DNA from: Sequoia sempervirens
Lineage: Eukaryota; Streptophyta; Pinopsida; Cupressales; Cupressaceae
NCBI GenBank assembly: GCA_007258455.2
Contig: VDFB02270651.1
Coordinates: 697,422,197 to 697,486,196, forward strand
Reading direction: 5' to 3'
DNA length: 64,000 bases
The position numbers and the translations under genes are program-made. The notes below the pieces were generated by a model. The model ran no database searches. It saw only the letters and a list, made by a program, of their open reading frames with translations, and was not told where the DNA came from. Shown piece by piece: positions 11,907-23,573 of the stretch. Position 1 is the stretch's first letter, and each line of letters starts with the position of its first letter.

Positions 11907-12282
11907 GCAAAAAATAGACAATTTTTAACATTGTAAAATCCAAAGAGTTGAAAATTAAAAGGGAATAAATATCCTCAGAAATATCTATGCCATTCTTGTG
12001 CAAGTAGAGTTCTTCCATGAAAAAAAATGTCAAACCAAGTCCTTCATCAATTTGGGTGTCCCAAACTGAAGTCTTAACACAACGTTGATTACAAAGATAT
12101 CTTCCAAGCTTCTCCTCAAAGTTGGTGTCGAAGAATGGGCCCCACTTAATTGATCCTTGTAAATATATTCTCATGCAAAGGTGATAACTCCAAGATCTCA
12201 ACTTGGGCACCCAAGGTGGGTCAACGTCAATCTTTGTTAACAGAAACATATCTCTCCACCAATTCATGCAAAAATGATGCAT
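11902..12282 (-). CDS. Orphan 126-codon ORF, unknown function
   Basis: I do not recognise this protein. It is open for 126 codons with no stop, which is unusual in a window where nearly every other frame is broken. It is rich in Trp, Tyr, Cys and Phe and carries strings such as VDPPWVPKLRSW, GPFFDTNFEEKLGRYL and ISEDIYSLL. No signal peptide or membrane segment is obvious. Its last two codons overlap the right end of the LTR, so the true C-terminus was probably removed when that element inserted. It could be a remnant of a host gene exon or part of another transposable element. The start at 12282 is the first Met; the upstream sequence turns into low-complexity, promoter-like DNA. Confidence 0.4.
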   Translation of the reverse strand: MHHFCMNWWRDMFLLTKIDVDPPWVPKLRSWSYHLCMRIYLQGSIKWGPFFDTNFEEKLGRYLCNQRCVKTSVWDTQIDEGLGLTFFFMEELYLHKNGIDISEDIYSLLIFNSLDFTMLKIVYFLL

Positions 12283-12795
12283 GATTGATCATCCCCACCT
12301 AACTGAATGTATTTCCTATTATCTATCATGCAACTCAAGTTATTAGTCATGCATTCCAATTCAACTAAAATCAACTAGCATTCAATTGAAACTAACTACA
12401 TGCACCTGAAGATAACTAAACTAAACTAAACTAAACTAAACTAAACTAAACTAAACTGAAATTAACTGATATTGAACTAAACTGAACTCCACTCATGTAA
12501 ATATCAATTCCTAACTTCTAGGATATTTACATGCATTACTGAAGTGTTATCTTTCCTCAATTAGTTAATTTAAATCAAGGTGGGTTCCACCTTCCATGTG
12601 GGTGCCCCATGTGCTCCTATTTTGTAGGAGCTCTTCTTGGATGCACTCACATGCTCCTATCATTTAGGAATAATTACAAATGTCAATTTACATGTTCATT
12701 TCATTTCAATATAATCTATTTCTAATCCTAGTGTTGGAGAACACTTTCCAAGGACTTAGGAGATACATGAAATATGTTTAGGATTGCAATTGAAT
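12283..12795. other. Non-coding flank with a pentanucleotide repeat
   Basis: 12412-12457 is about nine copies of AAACT. The rest shows no frame and no clear LTR similarity. CTCCTAT occurs twice near 12613-12660 in a short local duplication. Confidence 0.6.
12412..12457 (+). repeat. (AAACT)n microsatellite
   Basis: Roughly nine perfect pentamers, with degenerate AACTAA text on both sides. Confidence 0.95.
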
Positions 12796-13104
12796 GGCAT
12801 CCTATTCCCAATAATATCATTTCCCTATTTTGATTTTCATGCATTTATATGTCATTTAGTTAAAGATTACATCATATTAGAGTTAAGAATTGTATCTTTC
12901 ATTTCTTTTATCTTTCCAAGCCCTAGCTTGGTGGTGAACCCCTCATTAGTTTACAATAATATCCTAGGATAGCCCTATTGCAAGATCTATTTCTCCTTTG
13001 CATTGAGATCTCTAGGGTTATCCTTGAATGCAATAATTGGAAAGTCGGTGTACTCTATGTCCTAAACCATACAAAAGAATCCTAAACCATTTTTTGTCAT
13101 TTCA
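12796..13104 (+). repeat. 5' LTR remnant (3' end only), family B
   Basis: It matches 34220-34516, including GATTTTCATGCATTTATA, CCCTAGCTTGGTGGTGAACC and the end TCATTTCA. The 5' 1.5 kb of the LTR, including its promoter, is missing, with a junction near 12796. Confidence 0.75.
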
Positions 13105-13107
13105 TTT

Positions 13108-13119
13108 TGGTGAACCTAC
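13108..13119 (+). promoter_or_regulatory. Primer binding site
   Basis: TGGTGAACCTAC starts three bases after the LTR end. An inverted-repeat variant of the LTR motif follows at 13388-13425 in the leader. Confidence 0.75.
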
Positions 13120-13639
13120 AATTATCTAACATCATAATTCTGATTTGGAGTGCATTATTATCTGAGATCTTTCTTGCATTAAAATTTCATTATGGTTTGC
13201 ACTAGTTAATTGGAATTCTAATGTTTCTAAATTTTTCATTAGTGAAAGTGCGTATAACTTGCATTTTTGCATCTTAAATCATTGAAAATCATACAAAATA
13301 TACATTTTCACTTAGGTTATAGATCATACAATGTAAAAATCATAAAAATGAATTGAATTTTTTAAAAAAATTTGGAAAAAACCATCATTGGGACTCGTAT
13401 GCTCCTCTAGGAGAATCAATCCCAGTGCAAATTCTACATTGAATTTTTTAGAATTCAAATCTCTATTTATGTGCCCCTGTTTGTTGTTGATAAATTTTTG
13501 TTCCAGTTTATAGGCTTTCTATTTCATTCAATTCATTGCATCTAGTCTAAATTAGTTCATCTTCTACATTGCTTAAAATGAAAATTGCATCTAGAACATT
13601 TCATTTCAAAATTGCATAGTTTAGAAGCTAAAATTTACA

Positions 13640-14454
13640 TCATGGATATGTGCTTTGGATTTCCTTGAAGTCCTTAGTGGATGTGTCAAGTTGTACTTTT
13701 GGAAATGACCCTAATTAAATTGAATTGACTTGTGCTCCTTCAACTCCTAATGCATGTCCTCCTTGTGATATTGTATTAACAACCTTGAATCTAATGCATC
13801 CTTTTACCCATCAATGGAACAACTAACACCCCCATTAATACCATCTCTTGAGATATTTGGTTACTTGCATCTTGAAACTGAGAGAAGAATTGAACCTAAG
13901 TTCCCTACAAGCAAACAGTCAAACCATTCTATGTTAACAAAGTGACAAACACTCCCATCAACCTAGAAGAGACATATGGAAAAGCATTCACGATCTTGAG
14001 CAAACAAGGATGTGATACAACAAGTGAACATGAAATTAATCAACTCTTAGAGAAAATACCAATTGAAAATACAAAAGGGATAGGATATCAAGATCCTCCC
14101 CTTGATATGAATGTCCTCCTTCCTAAAGAACAACCAATGGTTTCTAACGATGATAAGGATGAGAGGATCATCTTAGGTCCCCATCCTCAACATTCAACTA
14201 GAGAAGTTGGTGAATCTAGAAAACTCTTCCAACTTCCTTGTCCTAGATCTGAAAATGAGAAAGCATTGAAAATGCTTCTTCGTCATGGTCTCATAAAATT
14301 ACCACCCCATACTAGAATCAAATTTACAAAAGATAACATAAATTATTGTGAATACCATCGAACTATTGGTCATGGTACTAATGACTATCATACCTTACAA
14401 AGTATATTGAATAGATATGATGTTCCCACAAACATTGACTTTATTGAATAGAAA
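13640..14454 (+). pseudogene. gag-like ORF, C-terminal half open
   Basis: The best preserved copy of the short-element protein. 13942-14451 is open for 169 codons: NLEETYGKAFTILSKQGCDT, then GIGYQDPP, then an acidic stretch, then LIKLPP and a zinc-knuckle-like YCEYHRTIGHGTNDYHTL, in which the last Cys ligand is replaced by Tyr. The N-terminal part (13640-13930) is homologous to 7169-7540 but frameshifted. The arrangement of a hydrophobic LxxGLIxLPP segment before C-x2-H-x4-GH is typical of the Gag nucleocapsid region in Tat-type Ty3/gypsy elements. No protease or RT follows. Probably non-functional because of the lost zinc ligand and broken N-terminus. Confidence 0.7.
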
Positions 14455-14879
14455 TTATTGACCCCCTTTTGCTCCTTGTCACGTAATACTTGTAGAATCT
14501 TGCATTCTCACCATTACATGATCTTTCCCACCACCTACCTTGGGTCATTCTTTTCCTACACATAGTGGGGACAATAATTAGATATCCTTGTCCTAGTAAT
14601 GCATATTTCATTGTCCCTTTGGCTAGTTGTCTGCCTTCGGTATATAATGAACATGATTGGGATGTGGATGACTTGCTTTAGGTTGACTCGCACGTGCATT
14701 ACTATTTTATTTTCCTTATTTATTTTTCTTTTGCATTATTGCATGTGTGTATTGTGATCCCCCATGTTTTTCTATTTGATGTGTGTATCTCTCTTTGTGA
14801 CATTCCTATATTTGTAACTTCATTCTTCTATATATTGTCAATCTTTTATCTTTTACATTTATTTATTTATCTTTTCTTT
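14455..14879 (+). other. Shared 3' block, non-coding
   Basis: Contains CATTGTCCCTTTGGCTAG, also at 1790 and 29098, and TTGTGACATTC before the minisatellite. No coding potential seen. Confidence 0.5.
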
Positions 14880-15175
14880 TTCTTGTGTTTTCCTTTTGGG
14901 AATGAGACAAGGCATTGAGGCATTCATGTCTCTTCCATGTTGACCCAAAATATTTTCCATTACTTTCCTCTATCTTCTGTTTGTCTTGTGTTTTCCTTTT
15001 GGGGATGACATAAGGTGTTGAGACATTCATGTCTCTTCCATGTTGACCCAAAAGCTTTTCCTTTACTTTTCTTTATCTTTTCTTTGTCTTGTGTTTTCCT
15101 TTTGGGGATGACACAAGGCATTGAGGCATTCATGCCTCTTTCATGTTGACCCAAAATATTTTTCTTTGTTTTTGC
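14880..15175 (+). repeat. Minisatellite, three units of about 100-110 bp, hairpin-bearing
   Basis: Units contain TTTTCCTTTTGGGGATGAC, ACAAGG, then GAGACATTCATGTCTC (two units read GAGGCATTCATG), then TTCCATGTTGACCCAAAA. The 7-bp arms GAGACAT/ATGTCTC make a perfect small hairpin in the unit near 15020. Confidence 0.85.
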
Positions 15176-16429
15176 TCTCTTTATGTCATTCTTCTAGTTC
15201 TATGAGTATTTGGGGAATGATGCCAGTTCTGAGCTCTCTAAAAACACTGCAACAAGAACATATTGACCCCAAATCCATAGATCCCTTATGTGTTTGGATT
15301 TTCATTTTTGGGGGAAACCCCTCTCTTTTCCTTTTTACATGATGTAGCTTTATATGGAAACATATGACCTGGCATAGCACTTTCCAAGTAAGCTATCATG
15401 TCTTCTTTATAGTGAGCATTTATCATTTGCTATGTTAAAGTAATTGATCATAGTAATGATGTTTAGCAATTTCTTTCTTTAAAGTTTTGGCATACATTGG
15501 CATTATTCTTTTGCATTATTCATCTTCATGGTTCATGGTGTAGTCTTCTTACTTTATGCAATGTGTTTTTAACTTTGTGGAAGACATTGGATGTGATGTC
15601 CTTCAAGAGTATGATATCTCTTAGCATATTATATTCCCCTTAGTGGCATGATGCAACACACTACATCCCCTAAGCTGTCAATCTTCTATTCTTTGATTGG
15701 TCCACTCTTGGAGACATTGGGAACAATGTTCCCTAAGTTAAGACCTCATATGAACTAAGCAAGAATCCTTTGAACATTCTTTATTGTTGCATTTGAATTT
15801 TCAGTTATATGGCCCCCTTGCATAAAACACTTTGCAAGCCTTTGGAGCCATCTTGTTTGTTCATGAGTTCCAAGCATACGAAGCTTTACTTGCCTCATGA
15901 AGCTCGAAGTTCATGTCTATGTGGCACCCTATCAAAGTTATTAGGAGGTATAACTTTGGTATGGTTTGACGAGAAGCCGAACAAGGGCATGACTTTCCCT
16001 TAGCAACTCACATATGTGTGTGAGTGCATACCAGCCATGAGTGTATGTGTCTCACCTTCTCGGATTATTCACCCAATAGACAACCTGAAGTTTTGTTTCC
16101 TTAGAGTGACTGTGCATTTTTTTGGCAAACAACTAGATCTGATCCACATTATGTTGGGGAAATAGTTGAAGCTTGATCCACCCCTTCTTCTAATTTTTCT
16201 TCTCTCCATGTCTTTGGCATTGTATGCTTGTGCCTTTTTTTTTCTCTTTATATCATTTTCATGTGTGTTCTTTTGTGCCTATGTTGGTTTGTGATAGGAC
16301 CTTGGTCTTGGGGACTTACACAACCTTCTTGATCATTTTTTTCCTATCTTACTAGCATTGGTGCATTTGGACCCCTCTTGATGTGTATTGGTCTACTTTA
16401 GTGTGATTTGGAAGAAAGTTCCTCTCACT
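15176..16429 (+). other. 3' internal region up to the PPT, non-coding
   Basis: Shares GGGGAATGATG, GGAGACATTGGGAACAATG and TTATTAGGAGGTATAACTTTGG with the other elements at the same distance from the PPT. Confidence 0.55.
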
Positions 16430-16444
16430 AAAGTTGGGGCTAGA
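16430..16444 (+). promoter_or_regulatory. Polypurine tract
   Basis: AAAGTTGGGGCTAGA precedes the LTR start TGTAATGAAAAAAG. Confidence 0.8.
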
Positions 16445-16568
16445 TGTAATGAAAAAAGAAGTACCCCCCTAACATGGCCTTGAATTAGTCTTGCAATGTG
16501 TCTAACATATTCACATTAGGTCTTGGTCCCATGTGGAGTAAATGAGCTTATTGGTGCCTTATTTGGAG
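16445..16568 (+). repeat. 3' LTR, family B, first part (interrupted)
   Basis: Starts TGTAATGA, matching the LTR at 36358. Homology stops at TTTGGAG (16562-16568) and resumes after the same seven bases at 17541-17547, with a TIR transposon between. Confidence 0.85.
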
Positions 16569-17540
16569 GATGGTCCCACAAAGTTGGTTTACAATTTCTG
16601 GGAGATTCTAATTTTTACTAAAGTCACATATTTTTAGAAAATATAATGATTTAAGCCTTAAAATGTTTCATTTAAATTATTCCAATTAAAGAGGGTTTTA
16701 TCAAACTACATTAAATCAAATACCCTTGGATAGAACCCTGCTAGTTTTAAACCATACCTATAACAGAGTCTCCTTTACACCTATCAAAATAGTCATAGAA
16801 AACCAATTTTGATTTACCTTCTGGGGAATCAAATGAATTCATTTTTTTTAAGTATTTAGTCCTTATTATAAGCTTCCCAAAAATTATAATTTTAAATAAA
16901 TTTAATTTTATTATTATATTTATTTTTTATTTCTTGTGAATGTAGGTTTTTCACCGAAAATAAAGCTCTCTATTCTACACATGTGGAAAACTAGAAGATT
17001 ATCAAATTTTTTTAAGAAAACATGAGTGCCCTAGATATTGAAGTCCTTTATCTAACAAAAAAAAGAAAGAATTTTGATACAAAAAAGTTATGTGTTATAC
17101 AATTGGCCTATGTCTGAATTGTAATTGGTTTGACTTTGAAACTTGATTAAGGAAAAAATATTCAATAAAAAACTATGAAACCAATTGGAAGCACTAGATA
17201 TCATAGTTACAAATCTAAATTTAAAAAAATTAGAATTTTATCCTTCATTGAAAAAAGTTGTGGTATACGGTGAGCATCACTTCTTAAAAATGGTGTTTAC
17301 TAAAAAAAAAAATCCTAGTTTTCGAAGGAGATGGAAAAAGAAGTGAAACCTAATTCCAATTTTTTTTAAAAATATATATTTAGAATCTAGAGACAAAATT
17401 TCACAAATCACTAGTTTACATCATCTTCAAATTCCTCACGGTTTAGCCGCTCTAGGTGCCCGAACATGAAGATTTAGCTAGAAAAAAATAGTTTAGTGTC
17501 CAGTTTGGCAAAAAATTGTAAACCAGTATTGTGGGATTTC
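16569..17540. mobile_element. Non-autonomous TIR DNA transposon, about 970 bp
   Basis: Ends are imperfect inverted repeats: the left reads TCCCACAAAGTTGGTTTAC and the right, reverse-complemented, reads TCCCACAATACTGGTTTAC, both then AATTT. It interrupts an LTR and is flanked by TTTGGAG on both sides (ATTTGGAG/CTTTGGAG, 7 of 8 bases). Seven to nine base duplications fit the hAT or Mutator superfamilies; the ends do not let me choose. It contains no coding frame. Its right part (from 17281) also forms the start of each unit of the following tandem array. Confidence 0.75.
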
Positions 17541-20500
17541 TTTGGAGTGTTGTAAAGTGTTGTAACACATTTTCAAAATTTTCTAGGGTTTTATTAAATA
17601 ATTTGGCTTTTTTATGCTTTAATTAGCCTTATTTTGCATCCACAAGCCTCAATTAATGCATCTTTCCAAGGATAATCTTGACATAAATCTACATACAATC
17701 ATAATTCAGGTACTTTCAGGTTGTGTGGCATAGATTTAGTGATCTGGGACTCATACACAACCTTGGACATATGAGTCACACCTAGGTTTTTGGGTTCCAA
17801 TCCTAGTTTTACACCTTTCTAAGCATTTTTGAATTTTGTCCCATAAATTATGCCTAATGGGACTTGTTGGTTCCTTTTCCAGTAGGACTTTGAAATTCTC
17901 TAAAAGGTATCCAACCCTTATGCTTAAGAATATTCAAAGTTAGTGGCCAACACATGGGAGATTTTATATGTAACCATTTCTCCCTTGTACTTTGGGCTTT
18001 GTGAAACCTGGGAGGGTGATCCCAACAGTGTGTTTATAAATACCGTTGTGTTTAGGAATCAAACAAAAAGTACATAGATGATTATCCTTAAATTTTTTAA
18101 AAGACCCAATACTCTAAATGTTTGACTAACCTTCATGGCAGTGTCTTACTCAAATAAGAGAAAATGTAATTCATCAAATTTCACATACAACCGTGGACAA
18201 CAAGATTGATAAATAAATTGACTAATTTTGTGATCAGTTATTGAATTTTCCATCACAATTGCAATATAATTACTTTACTTAAAATAGTGTCATATTATTG
18301 GAATGAAGTCAATCCTAGTACCCACATGATTTGGCAACAATTTTCATATATGACGATACCCAAAGCATTGAAAACATTGCATTACAGTATTCCCACTTAA
18401 CATCTCAAACATTCACTTCTTACTAACATCCTCATACATGACTTATTACAAACCTACTGTTATACTCAAGAGTTTACATCCATTCATTGAATTAATGATC
18501 AAGAATAGATAAATACATCCATTGGAAACCAATAAAGACAAATTAGATAACCATTGATGAATTCTTTAAAATGGTGTTTATTGAAAGAAAAAGAAAAATA
18601 GTTTTCAAAGGAGATGGGAAAAGAAGTGCAACCTAATTCAAAAAAATTTGAAAAAAATATATTTATAATCTATAGACAAAATTTCACAAATCACTAGTTT
18701 ACATCATCTTCAAATTCCTCACGATTTAGCCGCTATAGGTGCCCAAACGTGAAGATTTAGTTAGAAAAAATTAGCTCAATGTTTAGTTTGGCCAAAAAAT
18801 GTAAACCAGTATTGTGGGATCACCCTGGAGTGTTGTAAAGTGGTGTAACACATTTTCACAATTTTCTAGGGTTTTATTAAATAATTTTGCTTCTTTATGC
18901 TTTAATTGGCCTTATTTTGCATCCACAAGCCTCATTTAATGCATCTTTTCAAAGATAATCTTGACATAAATCTACATCCAATCATAATTCAGGTACTTTT
19001 AGGTTGTGTGGCCTAGATTTAGTGATTTGGGACTCATACACAACCTTGGGCATATGAGTCCCACCTACATTTTTGGGTCTCGATCCTGTTTTTACACCTT
19101 TCTAAGCATTTTTGAATTTTGTCCCATAAATTATGTCTAATGGGACTTGTTGGTTCCTTCTTCCAGTAAAACTTTGAAATCGTCTAAAGGGTATCCAACA
19201 CTTATGCTTAAGAATATTCAAAGTTACCAGCACATGGGAGATTTGATATGTAACCATTTCTCCCTTGCACATTGGGCTTTGTGAAACCTGGGAGGGTGAT
19301 CCCAATAGTGTGTTTATAAATACCGCTATGTCTAGGAATCAAACACAAAGTACATAGATGATTCTCTTTAAATTGTTTAAAAGGCCCAGTACCCTAAAGG
19401 TTTTTTTGACCTTCATGGAAATGTCTAACTCAAACAAGAGAAAATGTAATTCATCAAATTTCACATACAGCCATGGACAACAAGATTGATAAGTAAATTG
19501 ACTGAATTTTGTGATTAGTTGTTGAATTGTCCATCACAATTGTAATATAATTACCTTACTTAAACCAATTCCATATTATTGGAATGGAGTCTATCCTATT
19601 ACCCATGTGATTTGACAAAAAAATTCATATATGACAATGCCCAAAGCCTTGAAAACACTACATTATAGTATTCGCACTTAACATCTCAAACATTCACTTC
19701 TTACTAACATCCTCATACATGACTTATTACAAACCTATTATTATACTCAAGAATTTACATCCATTCATTGAATTAATGAGAAAGAATAGAGCAGTACATC
19801 TATTGGAAACCAATAGAGACAAATAAGATAACCATTGATGAATTCTTAAAAATGGTGTTTACTGAATGAAAAAAAAAACTAGTTTTTGAAGATGGAAAAA
19901 AAATTGCAACCTGATTCCAAAATTTTTGAAAAAAAATATTTAGAATCTACAGAAAAAAATTCACAAATCACTATTTTACATCATCTTCAAATTCCTCATA
20001 GTTTAGCCGCTATAGGTGTCTGAACGTGAAGATTTAGTTAAAAAAAATGGTTTCCGTGTCCAGTTTGGCCAAAAATTGTAAACAGGTATTGTGGGATCAC
20101 CCTAGAATTTTGTAAAGTGTTGTAACACATTTTCACACTTTTTTAGGGTTTTATTAAATAAGTTGGCTTCTTTATGCTTTAATTGGCCCTATTTTGCATC
20201 CACAAGCCTCATTTAATGCATCTTTTCGAGGATAATCTTGACATAAATCTACATCCAATCATAATTTAGGTACTTTCACATTGTGTGGCCTACATTTAGT
20301 GATCTAGGACTCATACACAACCTTGGGCATATGATTCCCACCAATATTTTTGGGTCCCGATCCTAGTTTCACACCTTTCTAAGCATTTTTGAATTTTGTC
20401 CCATAAATTATGCCTAATGTGACTTGTTGGTTCCTTTTCCAGTAGAACTTTGAAATTCTCAAAAGGGTAGCCAACCCTTATGCTTAAAAATATTCAAAGT

Positions 20501-21118
20501 TAGTGGCCAACACATGGGAGATTTTATATGTAACCATTTCTCCCTTGCACTTTGGGCTTTGTGAAACCTGGGAGGGTGATACTGACAGTGTGTTTATAAA
20601 TACCGTTGTCTCTATGAATCAAACACAAAGTACATAGATGATTCTCCTTAAATTATTTAAAAGACTCAGTACCCTAAAGGTTTGGGTTGCCTTCATGGCA
20701 GTGTCTAACTCAAACAAGAGAAAATTTAATTCATCAAATTTCACATACACCTGTGTACAACAAGATTGATAAGTAAATTGACTAAATTTTGTGATTAGTT
20801 GTTGAATTTTCCATCACAACTACAATATAATTACTTTACTAAAACTAGTGCCATATTATTGGAATGTAGTCAATCCTAGTACCCACATGATTTGACAACA
20901 ATTTTCATATATGACAATACCCAAAGCCTTGAAAACACTGCATTATAGTATTCCCACTTAACATCTCAAACATTCACTTCTTACTAACATCCTCATACAT
21001 GAATGATTACAAACTACTGTTATACTCAAGAATTTACATCCATTCATTGAATTAATGAGCAAGAATAGAGTAGTGCATCCATTCGAAACTAATAGAGACA
21101 AATAAGATAACCATTGAT
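17281..21118 (+). repeat. Three-copy tandem array, 1281-bp period
   Basis: Units 17281-18561, 18562-19842 and 19843-21118 each start TTCTT(T/A)AAAATGGTGTTTA. Each unit is a chimera: about 260 bp of TIR-transposon end, about 325 bp of family B LTR (17541-17867 in unit 1), and about 695 bp beginning TGTTGGTTCC that contains a TATA-like GTTTATAAATACC. All three copies keep the same internal junctions, so the fusion came first and tandem duplication later. Confidence 0.9.
17868..18561 (+). repeat. TGTTGGTTCC block of the array unit, unclassified
   Basis: Breaks the LTR sequence exactly after GGGACT and continues with GTTTATAAATACCG near 18035. Copies are in units 2 and 3 (from about 19147 and 20427). 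TG start plus a TATA box about 170 nt in would fit part of another LTR, but no partner end or coding part is present. No real frame was found. Confidence 0.45.
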
Positions 21119-21654
21119 TATATTATTCATAGTTTGTTAAACCATTACATAGGAGAGCAAACTATAGAGACTTTATACTACTCGTTTATATATATTATCA
21201 CTATTATTATTATAGAACCATATACATATTGACTGAATTCATCCCTAAAACATACTACCAGAAAGTTCAGTATTCTTTTATATTTCTATGTGACCCCTTC
21301 AATGAAAACTACCCATTGACTTCCATTGTAATCAACCTTGAAATTCCTTTTATAGAAAAAGGGAGCAACAAGCATCAAGCTGAATTACGCATTATATTTC
21401 ACTTTCATTTCAAAACTAATTTCACCAGAATGTGAAATATTTCCTGGAAAATTATAAGCAATCATTTGTAGGATAGGGGAAAGTAAAATTCCAAAAACCA
21501 TTAGTAAAAGAAGACCCACTAGCCTTCCAAAAGGCATCGTTTTTGCAACATCAAAACTTGTATGTCCACACCAAAACTTTGAAAAGTCACCATCAACACC
21601 AAAATCACAAACCATCCAAAAGGACCTGAATCAACACAAAGGACCAAAGACCAA
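21119..21654. other. No gene recognised
   Basis: AT-rich sequence after the array. A 76-codon minus frame at 21385-21615 has a hydrophobic stretch, but no family resemblance and no supporting context, so it is not called. Confidence 0.4.
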
Positions 21655-22135
21655 GCACTATATTAGAAATAAAATGAGGTGCTACCCTTCTTTGTCAACA
21701 TCATAGTAAGCACACCTGCTTGGTTTCCTTATTGTAATTGGGGAAACTTCCACCACCTCATCATCTGAATCTACCAATTTAGTCATGGCCATAAGATACT
21801 GGTGGTAACTTGAATCAATCTCAGTATCACTATCCAAGGGATCGTCTGAGATTAAATGGGAGAACGATGTTTGCTCAGATAAGCTCGATGGTATTTTTTC
21901 TCCATTGCAACCTCCCTTTTAGGCCTATTATATTTCTTCCCTTTACCTTTGACTAGTTACTCTAAAAAAATTATGCTTCTTAGATGATAGGCATGCTTGA
22001 CAACATTCTGCACAAATTTCTTACCAGCTTTTGCTTTCTTCCTTAGAGTTATAGGAACCTTAGGGATATCCTGTTCATTCTTGGGAGTGTCACTTTGAGA
22101 TTCAAGGGGATTGAGTCTCCTATAAATTTAGAATG
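21655..22135 (-). pseudogene. Decayed coding trace, unknown protein
   Basis: On the minus strand two frames give coherent, charged protein text: first a lysine-rich part (strings KNEQDIPKVPITLRKKAKAG and FVQNVVKHAYHLRS), then, after a frameshift near 21890, an acidic part (SDDPLDSDTEIDSSYHQYL, then VDSDDEVVEVSPITIRKPSR) ending at a stop near 21690. Basic followed by acidic tracts suggest a nuclear protein or the C-terminus of a transposon protein. I recognise no domain. Stops and at least one frameshift show that it is dead. No matching repeat is seen elsewhere in the window. Confidence 0.4.
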
Positions 22136-23568
22136 GGATGAAAAATACACTTAGTTTATCCATTTTTAGTAGAGTAACTACATAGGAAAAAGATACTACC
22201 AACAACGTATGAACTCTATCAACTAAAAAATAGCTATCTCAAACTCTACAATTACTAAGAACAACACCACATGCTTCTACTCATATTCTCAAATCTCAAA
22301 GACACCAAATGGTGAGAATAACAAATAGGAAATCCTTATTAAATAGAGAAATTGGAGAGTGCCTACATTAATGTTCCAAGAAAGCTTGTGTGAGAGAACT
22401 GATAATCAACTACTTTAATTTTTGAACCTCAGCCATTGATCACATATTGAGACAAATAAATGGATAATCAATTAGAATGATTAATTATGATGAAGTTAAT
22501 TTTCATGCGCTTGATGCCTTTCCCTAATTAGAAAAACCCAAGTAGATAGGCACCCACTCTACCTGCATAATTAATCACATACTTAACACTCGATAAAACC
22601 TGTCATGTCATATTTATTTTCTCGCTCATGGGAATTAATTTACTTGCCGTTTATCACAACAAGATAGTGGGGAGTGATCATGATTTAACCTAAAAATATC
22701 AGTCTATACTCTGCCTTACTTCAATTTCACCTTCCCACGTGTACTAGAATTTGATAGAATTTATGGCTGCAATCAGAAAGCATTTCCCAAATCTCAAACA
22801 TGTGCCTAAAGAAACTGACTCCAATATGGAATTTGTTTTAATATTAGTATAGTATCAACCAAATTTTGGCAATACTTTATCTCCAGTAAAGTCCATAAGA
22901 GCCCTTAAAATATTCCACATGGCAGTCACCCACTTGCCCATTAAGAAACAAGAGATGCAAGTGGGCCCCTCATAGGATGGCGGGGACTGGTCTGGATTGA
23001 CCCACATCACGCATCATCAATCATTGATCTCTTTTCTTATAAATCTTTCATTCTCTCCAAATTATGGCGGGTCCCTCCATGAAGCAATAGGTGTCATCTT
23101 TCCCACTATCCCACGACATTTTATAAGTATCAAATAAAATTAGATAAGGTGGCAGGGAGTAGTGGAGATTTGACCACGTTACTCGTCAACCACCATAGAT
23201 TTCCCTTTTATACTATTCACCAATCACCAAAAGACATCAGACCCACCTCATAAATACAATAGGTGTCTAATGTTTGTTAGCCCATATGATTATTTCACCT
23301 CAATACATAGAACAGATGGGTGCACGGGGAATGACCTAGATGAATACATGTGTTGTGATACTGGTCGTTGATCTTTCTCAAAGCTTTGCCTGCTGACCCT
23401 TTGGAAGAAATGGTTCCACTACTGGACACGACATGTGGAAACTGCCTCCCAACCTGCTAGAATATTTTAATGAAGAATAAAAAAAAGTAGATGTGTGGGG
23501 AACTATCAATATTTTCCTGCGATGATTGAATGATCATTACATAGCCAAAATTTGCAAATGCCACAAAT
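22136..23568. other. Apparently single-copy intergenic DNA
   Basis: No LTR-type blocks or long frames. 22960-23260 has two related blocks with GTGG(G/A)...GGGGACTGGTCTGGATTGACC and GTGGCAGGGAGTAGTGGAGATTTGACC, each followed some 50 nt later by CTTTTATA or CTTATAAA, suggesting a local duplication of a promoter-like sequence. The next element inserted at 23569-23573. Confidence 0.4.
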
Positions 23569-23573
23569 ATTAG
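23569..23573 (+). repeat. Target-site duplication (left), near-match
   Basis: ATTAG here and GTTAG at 32742-32746 flank the 23574-32741 element (4 of 5 bases). If the LTR is taken to start at TGGACAC (23576), the pair is TAGTA/TAGTT, also 4 of 5. Confidence 0.5.
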
